From the NCBI GenBank assembly GCA_038316385.1, contig JBBQAN010000002.1, forward strand, positions 62,001 through 126,000: 64,000 bases of DNA, in the 5' to 3' direction. The notes under the pieces were generated by a model, which saw nothing but the letters and a program-made list of their open reading frames with translations, did no database searches and was not told the origin of the DNA. This DNA is from SZAS-103 sp038316385 (GTDB lineage Bacteria; Pseudomonadota; Gammaproteobacteria; Xanthomonadales; Xanthomonadaceae). The number at the start of each line of letters is the position of its first letter. Within the stretch, counting starts at the first letter, position 1. Position numbers and translations under genes: made by a program. Shown in pieces: positions 63,683-64,000 of the stretch.

Positions 63683-64000
63683 CTAGCCGGCCTGCAACGC
63701 CTTCAGCACCTGTGCACCATAGCGCTCAAGTTTGCTGATCCCAACGCCGCTGATACGACCGAGCGACGGCAAATCACTCGGCGCGTCGGCTGCAATCGCG
63801 CGCAGGGTGGCGTCGTGGAAGATCACGTAGGCGGGGACGTTCTGTTCGCGCGCGAGCCTCGCACGCAGGTTGCGCAGCGCGTCGAAGCGCGGGATGGCAT
63901 GCGGTGGCAGGTCGGCCGCCGCAGCCGCTGTCGCGCGCGTCCCGCGGGCAGCCTTTTCGCGCTTGCGTTCGATATCGCGCCGCAATTCAACTTTTTTCTC
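63683..64000 (-). CDS. recQ: ATP-dependent DNA helicase RecQ, C-terminal fragment
   Basis: The 106 C-terminal residues of a gene cut by the right edge of the window. The frame runs open to 64000 and reads EKKVELRRD before an Ala-rich linker. It then contains an HRDC domain: FDALRNLRARLAREQNVPAYVIFHDATLRAIA and SGVGISKLERYG, the typical end of bacterial RecQ. The helicase core is outside the window. It is convergent with the acyltransferase-3 gene. Confidence 0.88.
   Translation of the reverse strand, partial: EKKVELRRDIERKREKAARGTRATAAAAADLPPHAIPRFDALRNLRARLAREQNVPAYVIFHDATLRAIAADAPSDLPSLGRISGVGISKLERYGAQVLKALQAG

Overview
The window is a GC-rich chromosomal segment from a Gram-negative gammaproteobacterium. 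It most likely belongs to the Xanthomonadales/Lysobacterales, perhaps the Rhodanobacteraceae. This is inferred from sspAB, a DUF1631 gene beside nadC, a fimT-pilVWXY1E minor-pilin operon, monothiol glutaredoxin and GumD/WcaJ-type EPS initiation. The species cannot be named from sequence alone.

1-10.9 kb is housekeeping: the end of sspA, sspB, an FHA-domain membrane protein, the leftward Trm112-DUF1631-nadC group, purEK, sodB, grxD with an SDR gene and marC in an overlapping run, and ppnN. 11.0-18.4 kb is a tightly overlapping type IV pilus assembly operon (fimT, pilV, pilW, pilX, pilY1, pilE). It ends at an 18-bp perfect inverted-repeat terminator and is followed by tRNA-Asn and a second, oppositely oriented fimT. 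uvrB, a VTT-domain membrane protein and tRNA-Val follow.

22.8-50.1 kb is a large accessory exopolysaccharide (EPS) locus, parts of which look more A/T-rich by eye. It contains a Wzb-like phosphatase, a Wzc-like tyrosine kinase, a WcaJ/GumD initiating transferase, a Wzx flippase, a Wzy-type polymerase, two GT4 glycosyltransferases, methyltransferases, epimerases and a secreted glycosidase-like protein. The locus has a strong sulfur theme. One open reading frame fuses an Fe-S APS reductase (makes sulfite) to UDP-sulfoquinovose synthase (uses sulfite) through a (Gln-Pro)10 linker, and three PAPS-type sulfotransferases follow. A homologue of plant-type GDP-mannose 3,5-epimerase could supply GDP-L-galactose or GDP-L-gulose. 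The right end carries a four-gene module of acyl carrier protein, FkbH-like HAD-IIIC enzyme, membrane-anchored SGNH protein and MBOAT acyltransferase. Its architecture parallels dltABCD but with an FkbH enzyme in place of DltA. Together these predict a sulfonated, sulfated and (glyceryl?)-acylated polysaccharide. No Wza-type export gene lies in the window.

50.5-64 kb returns to core genes: a CNNM/CorC-type protein with nhaD, a DUF47-pit phosphate pair, a GGDEF cyclase, an alkyltransferase-like protein, a rhomboid protease, an M13-family peptidase homologue that has lost its HExxH zinc site, a DUF2785 lipoprotein-like exported protein, a membrane LytTR regulator divergent from an acyltransferase-3 gene, and the C-terminal end of recQ.
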